NCBI GenBank assembly: GCA_000799755.1
Contig: JUHI01000002.1
Span: 62,001-126,000, forward strand
Direction of reading: 5' to 3'
From: Martinezella tropici
Lineage (GTDB): Bacteria > Pseudomonadota > Alphaproteobacteria > Rhizobiales > Rhizobiaceae
DNA length: 64,000 nt
A program made the position numbers and the translations under genes. Below, in pieces: positions 8,446 to 18,582 of this stretch. The first letter of the stretch is position 1. Every line of letters starts with the position of its first letter. Under the pieces are notes generated by a model, which had not been told where the DNA came from, did no database searches, and was given only the letters and a program-made list of their open reading frames with translations.

Positions 8446-9762
8446 ATGAAATTGAAAACTTTACTGCTGGGCGCTTGCTCGGCTCTGATGTTTGCCGGCC
8501 TGGCGTCTGCCGAAACCCTCACCATTGCGACGGTTAACAACGGCGACATGGTCCGTATGCAGAAGCTTACGGACGATTTCAAAGCCAAGAACCCCGGTAT
8601 CGACCTGCAATGGGTCACGCTTGAAGAAAACGTATTGCGCCAGAAGGTTACGACCGACATCGCTACCAAGGCGGGCCAGTACGACGTGCTGACCATCGGC
8701 ACCTATGAAGTGCCGATCTGGAGCAAGCTCGGCTGGCTTGCATCGCTCGACAAGCTTTCCGCCGACAAGGACTATGACGTGAATGACCTTCTCCCGGCCA
8801 TTCGCAGCGGTCTGACGACCGACGGCAAGCTCTATGCCGCGCCGTTCTACGGCGAAAGCTCGATGGTGATGTACCGCAAGGACCTGTTCGACAAGGCCGG
8901 CCTGAAGATGCCGGACGCGCCGACCTGGGACTTCATCGCCGATGCAGCCCGCAAGATCACCGACAAGGATCATGAAGTCTACGGCATCTGCCTTCGCGGC
9001 AAGGCGGGCTGGGGCGAAAACATGGCGTTCCTGACGGCGATGTCGAATTCGTTCGGCGCTCGCTGGTTCGATGAAAAGTGGAAGGCACAGTTCGACCAGC
9101 CGGAATGGAAGGACACGCTGAGCTTCTACGTCAAGCTGATGAAGGACGCCGGCCCTCCGGGCGCTTCCTCCAACGGCTTCAATGAAAACCTGGCGCTGTT
9201 CCAGTCCGGCAAATGCGGAATGTGGATCGACGCGACAGTTGCAGCTTCCTTCGTTTCCGATCCGAAGGAATCCAAGGTTGCCGACAAGGTCGGCTTCGCT
9301 CTGGCTCCGGACAAGGGTCTTGGCAAGCGCGGCAACTGGCTCTGGGCATGGAACCTCGCCATCCCGGCCTCCTCGAAGAAGACCGAAGCTGCCGAGAAGT
9401 TCATCGCCTGGGCAACCAGCAAGGAATACACCAACCTTGTCGCTCAGAAGGAAGGCTGGCTGAATGCACCTCCCGGCACCCGTACCTCGCTCTATGCGAA
9501 TGCGGACTACCAGAAGGCAGCGCCTTTCGCGAAGATGACGCTCGACTCGATCAACTCGGCTGATCCGACACATCCGACCGTGAAGCCGGTTCCGTATGTC
9601 GGCGTTCAGTTCGTCGCTATCCCTGAATTCCAGGGCATCGGCACGGCTGTCGGCCAGCAGTTCTCGGCCGCTCTGGCCGGCCAGATCTCCGTCGATCAGG
9701 CGCTCCAGGCTGCCCAGAAGCTGACGGAACGCGAAATGACGAAGGCCGGCTACCCGAAGTAG
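8446..9762 (+). CDS. smoE: Sorbitol/mannitol ABC transporter, periplasmic binding protein
   Basis: A 438-residue periplasmic solute-binding protein of ABC family 1. It has a classical signal peptide (MKLKTLLLGACSALMFAGLASA, probably cut before ETLTIA), a PFYGESSMVMYRKDLF segment typical of polyol and maltose-type binders, and a C-terminal KLTEREMTKAGYPK. The start at 8446 follows GGAGGAAGAT with good spacing; the frame runs 10 codons further upstream without support. It is the first gene of smoEFGK-mtlK, so the ligand is most likely sorbitol, mannitol or a related polyol, as in Sinorhizobium and Rhodobacter smo operons. A strong hairpin follows the stop codon, which may keep this gene's mRNA more abundant than the permease message. 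Confidence 0.9.
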   Translation: MKLKTLLLGACSALMFAGLASAETLTIATVNNGDMVRMQKLTDDFKAKNPGIDLQWVTLEENVLRQKVTTDIATKAGQYDVLTIGTYEVPIWSKLGWLASLDKLSADKDYDVNDLLPAIRSGLTTDGKLYAAPFYGESSMVMYRKDLFDKAGLKMPDAPTWDFIADAARKITDKDHEVYGICLRGKAGWGENMAFLTAMSNSFGARWFDEKWKAQFDQPEWKDTLSFYVKLMKDAGPPGASSNGFNENLALFQSGKCGMWIDATVAASFVSDPKESKVADKVGFALAPDKGLGKRGNWLWAWNLAIPASSKKTEAAEKFIAWATSKEYTNLVAQKEGWLNAPPGTRTSLYANADYQKAAPFAKMTLDSINSADPTHPTVKPVPYVGVQFVAIPEFQGIGTAVGQQFSAALAGQISVDQALQAAQKLTEREMTKAGYPK

Positions 9763-9778
9763 GGGCCTTTGAAACCAG

Positions 9779-9810
9779 GGAAACAGTGCCCCCTCTCGAG
9801 CACTGTTTCC
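9779..9810 (+). other. Intra-operon hairpin after smoE
   Basis: An 11-base perfect stem (left arm 9779-9789, right arm 9800-9810, core GAAACAGTGC/GCACTGTTTC) with a 10-base loop, 16 bases after the smoE stop. There is no U-run, so it is more likely an RNA-stabilising structure than a terminator. Confidence 0.6.
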
Positions 9811-9815
9811 TCCTA

Positions 9816-9853
9816 GGCCGCCGAGCGCCCGAACTGCCCTTGGCGGCCCTTTT
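9816..9853 (+). terminator. Terminator-like hairpin between smoE and smoF
   Basis: GGCCGCC at 9816-9822 pairs perfectly with GGCGGCC at 9842-9848, followed by CTTTT. The 19-base loop makes it a weak terminator, suggesting partial read-through into smoFGK. Confidence 0.45.
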
Positions 9854-9909
9854 CGTTTCAGCCGGTCCACGGCCACCTCTCCCGCTCAAAAGATAGGTCG
9901 GTACTTGCC

Positions 9910-10782
9910 ATGGCAACGTTGCACACCCGTTCCACCGCGCGCGTCATGATGGCGCCTTCGGTTCTGCTGCTCTTCGCGTGGATGATCGTCCCGCTCGTGA
10001 TGACGATCTATTTCTCGACGCTGAACTACAATCTGCTCAATCCCGGTACTCACGATTTCATCGGGTTGCTCAACTACGAATATTTCGTCACCGACCCCGC
10101 CTTCCTGAGCTCGCTGATCGTGACGCTGCTGCTCGTTGGTGGTGCGTTGCTGATTACCGTGGTCGGCGGCATCGCGCTGGCTCTCCTTCTTGATCAGCCG
10201 ATCTTCGGCCAGGGCATCGTGCGCATGCTGGTGCTTGCGCCCTTCTTCGTGATGCCGACGGTCGCCGCCCTCATCTGGAAGCATATGTTCATGAACCCGG
10301 TGAACGGGCTTCTCGCGCATCTCTTCCGGTTCTTCGGGCTTGATCCGCTGACCTGGCTGGAGACGGTTCCGCTCCTGTCGATCGTCATTATCGTCGCCTG
10401 GCAGTGGCTGCCTTTCGCAACGCTTATCCTGCTGACCGCCCTGCAATCGCTAGACGAAGAGCAGAAGGAAGCCGCCGAGATGGATGGCGCCGGACCGGTT
10501 TCGAAGTTCATCTACATCATCCTGCCGCATCTGGCCCGCGCCATAACCGTGGTGATCCTGATCGAGACGATCTTCCTGCTGTCGGCCTTCGCAGAAATCC
10601 TCGTCACCACCAATGGCGGCCCCGGCACGGCGACGACCAACCTCACTTATCTCGTCTATTCGCAGATCGTTCTGTCGCAGGATGTCGGCGGCGCATCGGC
10701 GGGCGGCATTATCGCCGTCATCCTCGCCAATATCGTCGCGATCTTCCTGATGCGCGCAGTCGGCAAGAATCTGGAGGCTTGA
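9910..10782 (+). CDS. smoF: Sorbitol/mannitol ABC transporter permease 1
   Basis: A 290-residue inner-membrane permease of the MalF/UgpA type with six predicted helices. The cytoplasmic coupling (EAA) loop EAAEMDGAGPVSKFIYIILP sits between helices 4 and 5 and contacts the ATPase. A short hydrophilic N-terminus (MATLHTRSTARVM) precedes helix 1. It is separated from smoE by 147 bases containing two hairpins, and its stop lies one base before the smoG start, so smoF and smoG are coupled. It forms the translocation pore with SmoG; the substrate follows from the operon context. Confidence 0.9.
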   Translation: MATLHTRSTARVMMAPSVLLLFAWMIVPLVMTIYFSTLNYNLLNPGTHDFIGLLNYEYFVTDPAFLSSLIVTLLLVGGALLITVVGGIALALLLDQPIFGQGIVRMLVLAPFFVMPTVAALIWKHMFMNPVNGLLAHLFRFFGLDPLTWLETVPLLSIVIIVAWQWLPFATLILLTALQSLDEEQKEAAEMDGAGPVSKFIYIILPHLARAITVVILIETIFLLSAFAEILVTTNGGPGTATTNLTYLVYSQIVLSQDVGGASAGGIIAVILANIVAIFLMRAVGKNLEA

Positions 10783-10783
10783 G

Positions 10784-11626
10784 ATGGCACGCAAGATCAC
10801 AACGCAACGCAAGATCGTCGTATCGATCGCCGCCTGGATCGTGGCAATCCTTATCTTCTTCCCGATCCTGTGGACGATCCTGACGAGCTTCAAGACGGAA
10901 GGCGATGCCATCGCCTCGCCGCCGCAGTTCCTCTTCTTCCACTGGACGCTGGAGAATTACTTCGAGGTGCAGTCGCGCTCGGATTACTTCCTCCACTTCG
11001 GCAATTCGGTCATCATCGCTTTCGGCTCCACGATCCTCGGTCTGCTCGTCGCTGTTCCGGCCGCCTGGGCCATGGCATTCTCGCCGACCAAGCGGACCAA
11101 GGACGTGTTGATGTGGATGCTGTCGACGAAGATGATGCCGCCTGTTGGCGCCTTCATCCCGATCTACCTGCTGTTCCAGAGCTTCGGCCTTCTGAACAAC
11201 CAGTTCGCCAGCCGTGTTGGCATGGTCGTCGTGCTGATGCTCATCAACCTGCCGATCATCGTCTGGATGCTCTACACCTATTTCAAGGAAATCCCCGGCG
11301 AGATCCTCGAAGCCGCCCGCATGGACGGTGCGACGCTCGCCAAGGAAATCATCTACGTTCTGACGCCGATGGCGATCCCCGGACTTGCCTCGACGATGCT
11401 GCTCAACATCATCCTCGCCTGGAACGAGGCCTTCTGGACACTCAACCTGTCGGCGGTCGACGCCGCGCCATTGAGCACCTTCATCGCCTCCTATTCCAGC
11501 CCGGAGGGCCTGTTCTACGCCAAGCTTTCGGCGGCATCGACCATGGCGATCGCTCCGATCCTGATCCTCGGCTGGTTCAGCCAGAAGCAACTCGTTCGCG
11601 GCCTGACCTTCGGCGCGGTTAAGTAA
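10784..11626 (+). CDS. smoG: Sorbitol/mannitol ABC transporter permease 2
   Basis: A 280-residue MalG-type inner-membrane permease, partner of SmoF. Six hydrophobic segments are visible, starting with [19 protein letters not shown]. The EAA loop reads [20 protein letters not shown], and the protein ends in [14 protein letters not shown], the C-terminal tail typical of this class. The ATG follows the smoF TGA by one base (TGAGATG), indicating translational coupling. The ATPase gene starts 11 bases after its stop, with a GGAAGAG ribosome site in between. Confidence 0.92.
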   Translation: MARKITTQRKIVVSIAAWIVAILIFFPILWTILTSFKTEGDAIASPPQFLFFHWTLENYFEVQSRSDYFLHFGNSVIIAFGSTILGLLVAVPAAWAMAFSPTKRTKDVLMWMLSTKMMPPVGAFIPIYLLFQSFGLLNNQFASRVGMVVVLMLINLPIIVWMLYTYFKEIPGEILEAARMDGATLAKEIIYVLTPMAIPGLASTMLLNIILAWNEAFWTLNLSAVDAAPLSTFIASYSSPEGLFYAKLSAASTMAIAPILILGWFSQKQLVRGLTFGAVK

Positions 11627-11637
11627 GGAAGAGAAAC

Positions 11638-12642
<1,005 letters not shown>

Positions 12643-12789
12643 AGAGCTAAGGCCGTGCGCGATCGATGCGGGCGGCCAATGCATTTCTGCCAGTCCGCAC
12701 CTATCATTTCCGTGGGCCGGGCAAGCATACAAGCCGGTGCGTCCTCCCCAGCCGCCCGGAGCCAGAGACCTTTCAGAAGGATCAGAGAC

Positions 12790-14271
12790 ATGACGTGCAA
12801 ATTATCGCTCGCAACTCTCCAGGAGGCGGCTGCAACGGCGGCCATTCCTGCTTACGACCGGAAGTCGCTTTCGGCGGGCATCGTGCATTTCGGTGTCGGC
12901 AATTTCCATCGCGCCCATCAGGCAATCTATCTCGATGACCTTTTCAATACCGGCGAGGCTCATGACTGGGCGATCATCGGCGCGGGCGTGCTACCGTCTG
13001 ATGCCGCCATGCGGGAAAAGCTGGCCGCTCAGGACTTTCTGACGACCGTGGTCGAACAGGATAACAATCGCACGGCCGCGCGCGTCACCGCGCCGATGAT
13101 CGATATCCTGCCGGTCGGCGATGCCAAGACCATCATCGCCAAGCTCGCCGACCCGACCATCCGCATCGTCTCGATGACGATCACCGAGGGCGGCTATTTC
13201 ATCGATGCCTCGGGCAAGTTCAATCCCGCCCATCCGGCGATCGTCGCCGATGGCCAGCACCCGGATGCGCCGAAGACCGTATTCGGCCTCATCGTGGCCG
13301 GTCTCAAGGCGCGCCGCGCTGCCGGCCTGCCGCCCTTTACCGTCATGTCTTGCGACAACATTCCTCACAATGGCGGTGTCACGAAAGCTGCCGTCGTCGG
13401 TACGGCGCGGCTCTCCGACCCGGCCTTTGCCGACTGGATCGCCGCAAACGTCGCTTTTCCGAACGGCATGGTCGACCGCATCACGCCGGCAACGAGCGCG
13501 CGCGAGATCGACCTCTTGAAGGAAGCTTTCGACATCGAGGACAATTGGCCCGTCTATTGCGAGGAATTTAAGCAATGGGTGCTGGAGGACAATTTCCCGG
13601 CAGGCCGTCCGGCGCTGGAAAAGGTCGGCGTGACCTTCGTGCCCGACGTCACTCCCTATGAGCATATGAAGATCCGTATCCTCAATGGCGGCCATGCGGC
13701 GATCGCCTATCCGGCGGCGCTGATGGACATTCATTTCGTGCATGAGGCCATGGAAGAGCCGCTCATCCGCGCTTTCCTCGCCAAGCTCGAAAACGACGAG
13801 ATCATCCCCGTCATCCCGCCCGTGCCGAACACGGTGCTGGCCGATTATTTCAAGCTGATCGAACATCGCTTCGCCAATCCGAAGATCGCCGATACCATTC
13901 CGCGTCTGGCGCAGGACGGCTCGAACCGCCAGCCGAAGTTCATCCTGCCGTCGACGGCCGACCGTCTTCGCCGCGGCGAGGATATTGTCGGCCTCGCGCT
14001 CGTCTCGGCGCTCTGGTGCCGTTACTTTGCTGGCAAGACCGACAGCGGCAAGGATATCGTCTTCAATGACGCCAGCGCCGATCGGCTGCATGAAGCCGCC
14101 CTCAAGGCGAAGGACGATCCGAACGCCTTCCTCGTGTTCGACGACATCTTCGGCGACGTTGCCAAATCCGATCTTTTCCGCAAGCGCTTCGCGCATGCAC
14201 TGAAAACGCTGTGGGAAAAGGGTACCCGCGTCACCCTGCAGCTATACTTGGACAACAAACTCGCGGAATAA
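12790..14271 (+). CDS. mtlK: Mannitol 2-dehydrogenase (polyol-specific long-chain dehydrogenase)
   Basis: A 493-residue cytoplasmic NAD-dependent enzyme that oxidises D-mannitol to D-fructose; relatives also take D-arabitol or D-sorbitol. The N-terminal Rossmann domain carries the family fingerprint GVGNFHRAH (about 35-43). The catalytic signature K-x4-N-x2-H is present as KIRILNGGH (Lys about 294, Asn 299, His 302). I start at the ATG at 12790, preceded by AGAAGGATC, giving the usual family length; the frame is open 45 codons further but those residues (rich in Arg, Ser and Pro) are unlike the family. It completes smoEFGK-mtlK. A good intrinsic terminator follows at once. Confidence 0.93.
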   Translation: MTCKLSLATLQEAAATAAIPAYDRKSLSAGIVHFGVGNFHRAHQAIYLDDLFNTGEAHDWAIIGAGVLPSDAAMREKLAAQDFLTTVVEQDNNRTAARVTAPMIDILPVGDAKTIIAKLADPTIRIVSMTITEGGYFIDASGKFNPAHPAIVADGQHPDAPKTVFGLIVAGLKARRAAGLPPFTVMSCDNIPHNGGVTKAAVVGTARLSDPAFADWIAANVAFPNGMVDRITPATSAREIDLLKEAFDIEDNWPVYCEEFKQWVLEDNFPAGRPALEKVGVTFVPDVTPYEHMKIRILNGGHAAIAYPAALMDIHFVHEAMEEPLIRAFLAKLENDEIIPVIPPVPNTVLADYFKLIEHRFANPKIADTIPRLAQDGSNRQPKFILPSTADRLRRGEDIVGLALVSALWCRYFAGKTDSGKDIVFNDASADRLHEAALKAKDDPNAFLVFDDIFGDVAKSDLFRKRFAHALKTLWEKGTRVTLQLYLDNKLAE

Positions 14272-14278
14272 CTCTTAA

Positions 14279-14309
14279 ACGGCCGGACGTCTCCTGTTCC
14301 GGCCGTTTT
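14279..14309 (+). terminator. Intrinsic terminator after mtlK
   Basis: ACGGCCGGA at 14279-14287 pairs with TCCGGCCGT at 14298-14306 around a short loop, followed by TTTT. It closes the smoEFGK-mtlK unit, so the downstream phosphatase and kinase genes need read-through or their own promoter. Confidence 0.8.
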
Positions 14310-14370
14310 CCATTGCCGTCCGAGTGTTTCGGGCAGGCGGGACAACAATAGAATTCAGGTTGGATCTGTG

Positions 14371-15045
14371 ATGACGGCTGCGGGAACAGGGCTCGTAATC
14401 TTCGATTGCGATGGTGTGCTTGTGGACAGCGAGCCGCTGTCGGTCAGCGTGCTCATCCAGGCGATGCACGATGTCGGCGTCGAGATGAGCGAAGAGGATG
14501 TCTATAGCCGCTTCCTCGGCAAGAGCCTGGCGACACTGGTCGATACGATGCAGACGGAATTCGACGTCTTCATCGACCAGGCGTTTCTCGATCGCATCCG
14601 CAACGATCTCTACGAACGCTTCAAGCACGAATTGAAGCCGATCGACGGCATTGGCGCGACGCTGGATGCGCTTGCGCTGCCGCGCTGCGTTGCTTCGTCG
14701 AGCCAGCTGGAGCGCATCCGCCTTTCGCTCGGCGTGACCGGCCTTCTCGACAGGCTGGAGCCGAATATTTTCAGCGCCAGCATGGTCAAGCGTGGCAAGC
14801 CGGCGCCGGATCTCTTCCTCTACGCGGCTGAAAAAATGGGTGTCCCGCCGAAGGATTGCATCGTCGTAGAAGACAGCCCGGCGGGCATCACGGCGGCGCG
14901 TGCAGCCGGCATGACGGTCTTTGCCTTTACCGGCGGATCGCACGCTCATTCGCCGAGCTACCGGGCGGAGCTGGAGCAGCTTTCGCCGGAAGTCGTGTTT
15001 GACGCGATGCCGGAATTGATACAACTTGTCCGCAACAAGAGCTAA
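14371..15045 (+). CDS. HAD-superfamily sugar-phosphate phosphatase (subfamily IA)
   Basis: A 224-residue cytoplasmic hydrolase of the beta-phosphoglucomutase/phosphatase-like HAD group. Motif I is FDCDGVLVDSEP with nucleophile and acid/base aspartates, motif II is VASSSQLER, motif III is the lysine of KRGKPAPDLFLYAA, and motif IV is VVEDSPAGITAARAAGM. A helical cap lies between motifs I and II. The likely substrate is a small sugar or polyol phosphate, perhaps one that builds up during mannitol/arabitol growth; the sequence does not say which. I start at the ATG at 14371 with TTGGA upstream; a GTG sits one codon earlier. The FGGY kinase starts 20 bases after its stop. Confidence 0.82.
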   Translation: MTAAGTGLVIFDCDGVLVDSEPLSVSVLIQAMHDVGVEMSEEDVYSRFLGKSLATLVDTMQTEFDVFIDQAFLDRIRNDLYERFKHELKPIDGIGATLDALALPRCVASSSQLERIRLSLGVTGLLDRLEPNIFSASMVKRGKPAPDLFLYAAEKMGVPPKDCIVVEDSPAGITAARAAGMTVFAFTGGSHAHSPSYRAELEQLSPEVVFDAMPELIQLVRNKS

Positions 15046-15065
15046 GTGGTCGGGACCTCTTTTGC

Positions 15066-16649
15066 ATGCGTGATCACGTGGTTGCGGTCGACATCGGCAC
15101 AGGCAGCGCACGCGCCGGTGTCTTCACCGCGCGCGGCACGCTACTGGGAAAAGGCGAACATCCGATCCTGATGAATCGCCCACGTGAAAACCACGCCGAG
15201 CATGATTCCGAGGATATATGGAATGCCGTCTGCGCCGCCGTTCGCGGAGCGGTTAAGGCTGCCGGCGTCGATGCCTCGGTCATCGGCGCGATCGGCTTCG
15301 ATGCTACCTGTTCGCTGGTCGTGCGCGCTCGTGACGGCAGGCAGCTGACCGTTTCCACGGGCGGCGACAGCCGCTTCGATACGATCGTCTGGCTCGATCA
15401 TCGGGCACTGGCGGAGGCGGACTACTGTACGGCGACGCTGCACGAGGTCCTTCACTATTCCGGCGACTTCATGTCGCCGGAAATGGAAATGCCGAAGCTG
15501 ATGTGGCTGAAGGAGAACCTGCCGGAAAGCTGGGCCGAGGCCGGCTATTTCTTCGACCTGGCCGATTTTATGAGCTGGAAGGCAACCGGTTCGCTGGCGC
15601 GCTCGCGCTCGACGCTGGTGGCGAAATGGAACTATCTTGCGCATCGCCAGCCGGGTTGGCAGGCCGATTTTCTCAACGTCATAGGCCTTGGTGATCTGCG
15701 TGAGCGCGGCAGCCTACCGGAAGAGAGTGTGCCGGTCGGCAAGAGCATCGGCACGCTGACGGCGGAGGCTGCCGAAGCTCTGGGGCTCGATCGCGAGTGC
15801 CATGTCGGCGCGGGCATGATCGACGCCTATGCCGGTGCTCTCGGCGCGCTTGCCGGTCATGCCGGCGATGCCGCCACACTGGAGCATCAACTGGCGCTGA
15901 TAGCGGGCACGTCCAGCTGCGTCGTCTCCTTCGCCCGCGAACGCAAGCGCAGCACCGGCATGTGGGGACCTTACTACGAGGCGGTCTTTCCGGGCATGTG
16001 GCTCGCCGAAGCCGGGCAGTCGGCCACGGGTGCACTTCTCGATCATATCGTCAGCATGCATGCGGCCGGCGGGCCTCCGACGGCGGCGTTGCACGATCGT
16101 ATTGTCCGGCGGATCGCGGAGCTCAGGCTTGCCGAAGGCGATTCCCTCGGCGGACGCATTCATGTGCTACCCGACTTCCACGGCAATCGCTCTCCGCTTG
16201 CCGATCCGCATGCGTTGGGGGTCATCAGCGGCATGACGCTCGATGCGTCCTTCGATGGTCTTTGCCGGCTTTACTGGCGCACCAGCATCGGCATCGCGCT
16301 CGGCATACGCCATATCCTGGAGCGGATGCGCGAGTATGGCTACGTGCCGGACACGCTGCATGTCGCCGGCGGTCATGTGAAGAATTCCGCGCTGATGGAG
16401 CTTTATTCCGATGTCACCGGCTGTAAGGTCGTGATCCCGAAGATGAACGAGACGGTGCTACTCGGCACGGCGATTGCCGCCTCGGTCTCCTGCGGCCTGT
16501 ATGAAAACCTCGGAGCAGCGGGTGCGGCGATGTATCCGGGCGGTCACGAACGGCTGCCTAATCCGGAGAAGAAGGCATTCTACGATCGCGATTACCGGCG
16601 CTTCCTCGCCATGTACCGCCATCGCGCGGAACTGGATGGGATGGAATAG
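15066..16649 (+). CDS. FGGY-family pentulose (ribulose-type) kinase
   Basis: A 527-residue ATP-dependent sugar kinase of the FGGY family. The N-terminal ATP-site strand is VAVDIGTGSARAGVF, IGFDATCSLVV holds the conserved aspartate region, VWLDHRA is the substrate-site loop, AGTSSCVV and HVLPDFHGNRSPLADP follow, and HVAGGHVKNS is the ATP-binding adenosine motif. The GNRSPLADP loop and the length near 530 fit the D-ribulokinase/FGGY-pentulose kinase branch better than xylulokinase (a true xylB is at 57418). With a polyol dehydrogenase upstream, a ketopentose such as D-ribulose or D-xylulose made from ribitol or arabitol is a reasonable substrate, by inference. Confidence 0.82.
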   Translation: MRDHVVAVDIGTGSARAGVFTARGTLLGKGEHPILMNRPRENHAEHDSEDIWNAVCAAVRGAVKAAGVDASVIGAIGFDATCSLVVRARDGRQLTVSTGGDSRFDTIVWLDHRALAEADYCTATLHEVLHYSGDFMSPEMEMPKLMWLKENLPESWAEAGYFFDLADFMSWKATGSLARSRSTLVAKWNYLAHRQPGWQADFLNVIGLGDLRERGSLPEESVPVGKSIGTLTAEAAEALGLDRECHVGAGMIDAYAGALGALAGHAGDAATLEHQLALIAGTSSCVVSFARERKRSTGMWGPYYEAVFPGMWLAEAGQSATGALLDHIVSMHAAGGPPTAALHDRIVRRIAELRLAEGDSLGGRIHVLPDFHGNRSPLADPHALGVISGMTLDASFDGLCRLYWRTSIGIALGIRHILERMREYGYVPDTLHVAGGHVKNSALMELYSDVTGCKVVIPKMNETVLLGTAIAASVSCGLYENLGAAGAAMYPGGHERLPNPEKKAFYDRDYRRFLAMYRHRAELDGME

Positions 16650-16653
16650 GCGG

Positions 16654-16760
16654 CTTAGAGCATTTTCGCTCTTCTTCGAATCTCGAAACCGCTCTTCCCC
16701 TTTGCTTCCTGGCGTATTCCGGACGAAAGGCCGCTGCGCAGTTTTCCCGGAAATACTCTA
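16654..16760. repeat. Rhizobial-type intergenic palindromic repeat
   Basis: The gap between the convergent kinase and RpiR genes is filled by a repeat whose ends are imperfect inverted copies (TTAGAGCATTTTC and, on the other strand, CTAGAGTATTTCC). The sequence resembles a TAGAGCATTTCCGG-type element that I recall as very common between rhizobial genes. Its right end supplies the TAG stop codon of the RpiR-type gene. Confidence 0.55.
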
Positions 16761-17651
16761 GCGGAGCGGCATCTGGGCGAACATACCTTGCAGCTCTTCT
16801 ATGCGCCGCATCCTTGTTTCCGCCGTTTCGCCTGCGGCTTGAACGACAGAGATCGCCAGATATTCCAGCAAGGCCATCATGGCGGACAGGCTTTCGCGGC
16901 TGCTGGGTCGCTGCGGCGGCAGGGATAGCGTGATATTTGCGAATTCATGCGCCCATTCGGTGAATTGGCCGGTGACCAGCAACACTTTGCATCCAGCCCG
17001 CCGGGCGGAGCGCGCCAGGAGGCGCGAGGTAACGAAGCCGGGGGAATCGATGATGACAAGCAGCCCGTCATCGGCCGGCTCGCCGAACAACTCGATATAG
17101 CTGCCATTGGCGCCGTCCAGGAACAGAACCTGATCGCGGGCAAAGGTCAGGCGGTCGCGAAAATAGCGGCCGATCCCTGCGAGACTGGGGTGGGAGGTGA
17201 TGAAAACATTGCCTGAAGACAGGATTGTCGCAACCGCATCCTGCCATGGCGGCTGGCCGGCGAGGTTGTAGATATGCTGCAGCATCTCGACCTGCTCGGC
17301 GATCTGGGTCGCAAGCGGATGACCCTCGCTCGCATCTTTCTGAAGCTGTTCGAGGATGTTTGGCAATTGTGACGTGATCGTTGGGGCATTCTCCTTGAGA
17401 TGCACCTTTATCCCGTCCAGACCGTGATAGCCGAGCGACCGCAGAAACCGTCCAACCGTCATAGGGCTCAGTTCCAGCCTGTCGGCAACCGAAGAAGCCG
17501 TTTCGAACGGCAGTTCATTCAGATGCTCGGAGAAATACTTAGCAATTCTTCGTTCGGCCGGAGTGCCGATCTTGATATATTGTCTAAGTTTCTGGCTAAG
17601 GTCTTCCAAATTTTGTGCCTCGTTGATGGTCTTTCGACTGTTTGGTTGCAC
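16758..17651 (-). CDS. MurR/RpiR-family transcriptional regulator
   Basis: A 297-residue regulator with an N-terminal helix-turn-helix domain (about 30-95; SVADRLELSPMTVGRFLRSL is the recognition region) and a C-terminal SIS sugar-isomerase fold (about 130-275; NVFITSHPSLAGIGRYF and VLLVTGQFTEWAHEFANI) that senses phosphosugars. It starts with GTG (complement of 17649-17651) after GAGAGAAACTG. It converges on the FGGY kinase gene, so it could sense the product of that kinase, although its promoter faces the CysZ-like gene. The stop codon falls within an intergenic repeat. Confidence 0.85.
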   Translation of the reverse strand: MQPNSRKTINEAQNLEDLSQKLRQYIKIGTPAERRIAKYFSEHLNELPFETASSVADRLELSPMTVGRFLRSLGYHGLDGIKVHLKENAPTITSQLPNILEQLQKDASEGHPLATQIAEQVEMLQHIYNLAGQPPWQDAVATILSSGNVFITSHPSLAGIGRYFRDRLTFARDQVLFLDGANGSYIELFGEPADDGLLVIIDSPGFVTSRLLARSARRAGCKVLLVTGQFTEWAHEFANITLSLPPQRPSSRESLSAMMALLEYLAISVVQAAGETAETRMRRIEELQGMFAQMPLR

Positions 17652-17863
17652 CAGTTTCTCTCGAAATCGGCTGGGAAAAACTAATCGGAGCGCCGATCTT
17701 GTTTCGGTTGTTGTTCTTAATGTGACGAACAGAATATATTAGTGTAAACTTTATTACAATAATTCAAATTTTTAATTGGGCGTGCTCATATCTCCGCGCG
17801 AGATATTGATATCGGTGCGGCAGCTTCCTAGTTGTCCGGTTGCCACAGAATGAGGTCGACCGA

Positions 17864-18580
17864 ATGATTGCCCTTGCCGCCCGCCTTTCCTTCGAAAATC
17901 TCTTTGCGCCGGAGGCGCGCAAGGTTTTCTGGAAGGTTCTCGGTCTCACCTTGGTGGCGCTCGTCGCGCTCTGGTTCGCGCTGCGCAGCGCTTTCAATTC
18001 GTTTGCCTTGCCCTGGCTGCAGGGCTTCATGTCGTCCACTTCGGATTGGACCGGCTGGCTCACGCTGTTTCTTGCCATCTTCGCCGGTATTGCGCTGGCG
18101 CTGTCGATGGCGCTGCTGATCTCGCCGGTCACGGCCCTGATCGCCGGCCTGTTTCTCGACGATGTCGCCGAAGTCGTGGAAAAGCGGGATTATCCCGCCG
18201 ACACGCCTGGAACGGCGATGCCGATCGCCGCCGCGATGAAAAGCTCCGTGCGGTTTCTCGGCGTCGTCATCGTCGGCAATATCGTCGCCCTGTTCCTGCT
18301 ATTCATTCCGGGCATCAATCTCATCGCCTTCTTTCTGGTGAACGGCTATCTGCTCGGCCGGGAATTCTTCGAATTCGCCGCCATGCGTTTCCGTTCGCCG
18401 GATGAAGCGCGGAAGTTCCGCGTTAAGCATGCCTTCACGGTCTTTCTGGCCGGCCTGGTGATCGCGGCTTTTCTGGCGATCCCGCTTCTCAATCTGCTGA
18501 CGCCGCTGTTTGCCGCCGGCATGATGGTGCATCTGCACAAGCTGATCTCGCACAAGGAAGCGAGCCTGCGCCTTCGATAG
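17864..18580 (+). CDS. CysZ/EI24-like integral membrane protein
   Basis: A 238-residue membrane protein of the CysZ/EI24 type, some members of which carry sulfate. About five or six hydrophobic segments are visible (for example VFWKVLGLTLVALVALWFAL, LTLFLAIFAGIALALSMALL, FLGVVIVGNIVALFLLFI). Conserved-looking family segments are SPVTALIAGLFLDDVAEVVE and NGYLLGREFFEFAAMRF. I begin at the ATG at 17864, preceded by GAGGTCGACCG; a TTG eight codons earlier is less likely. It converges with nth with only two bases between the stops. No sulfur-assimilation genes lie nearby, so a sulfate role is not supported by context. Confidence 0.75.
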   Translation: MIALAARLSFENLFAPEARKVFWKVLGLTLVALVALWFALRSAFNSFALPWLQGFMSSTSDWTGWLTLFLAIFAGIALALSMALLISPVTALIAGLFLDDVAEVVEKRDYPADTPGTAMPIAAAMKSSVRFLGVVIVGNIVALFLLFIPGINLIAFFLVNGYLLGREFFEFAAMRFRSPDEARKFRVKHAFTVFLAGLVIAAFLAIPLLNLLTPLFAAGMMVHLHKLISHKEASLRLR

Positions 18581-18582
18581 GC

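Noticed and set aside
8461..9876. A 471-codon minus-strand frame opposite smoE
   Set aside because: smoE has a signal peptide, ribosome site and operon context. The opposite frame has none.
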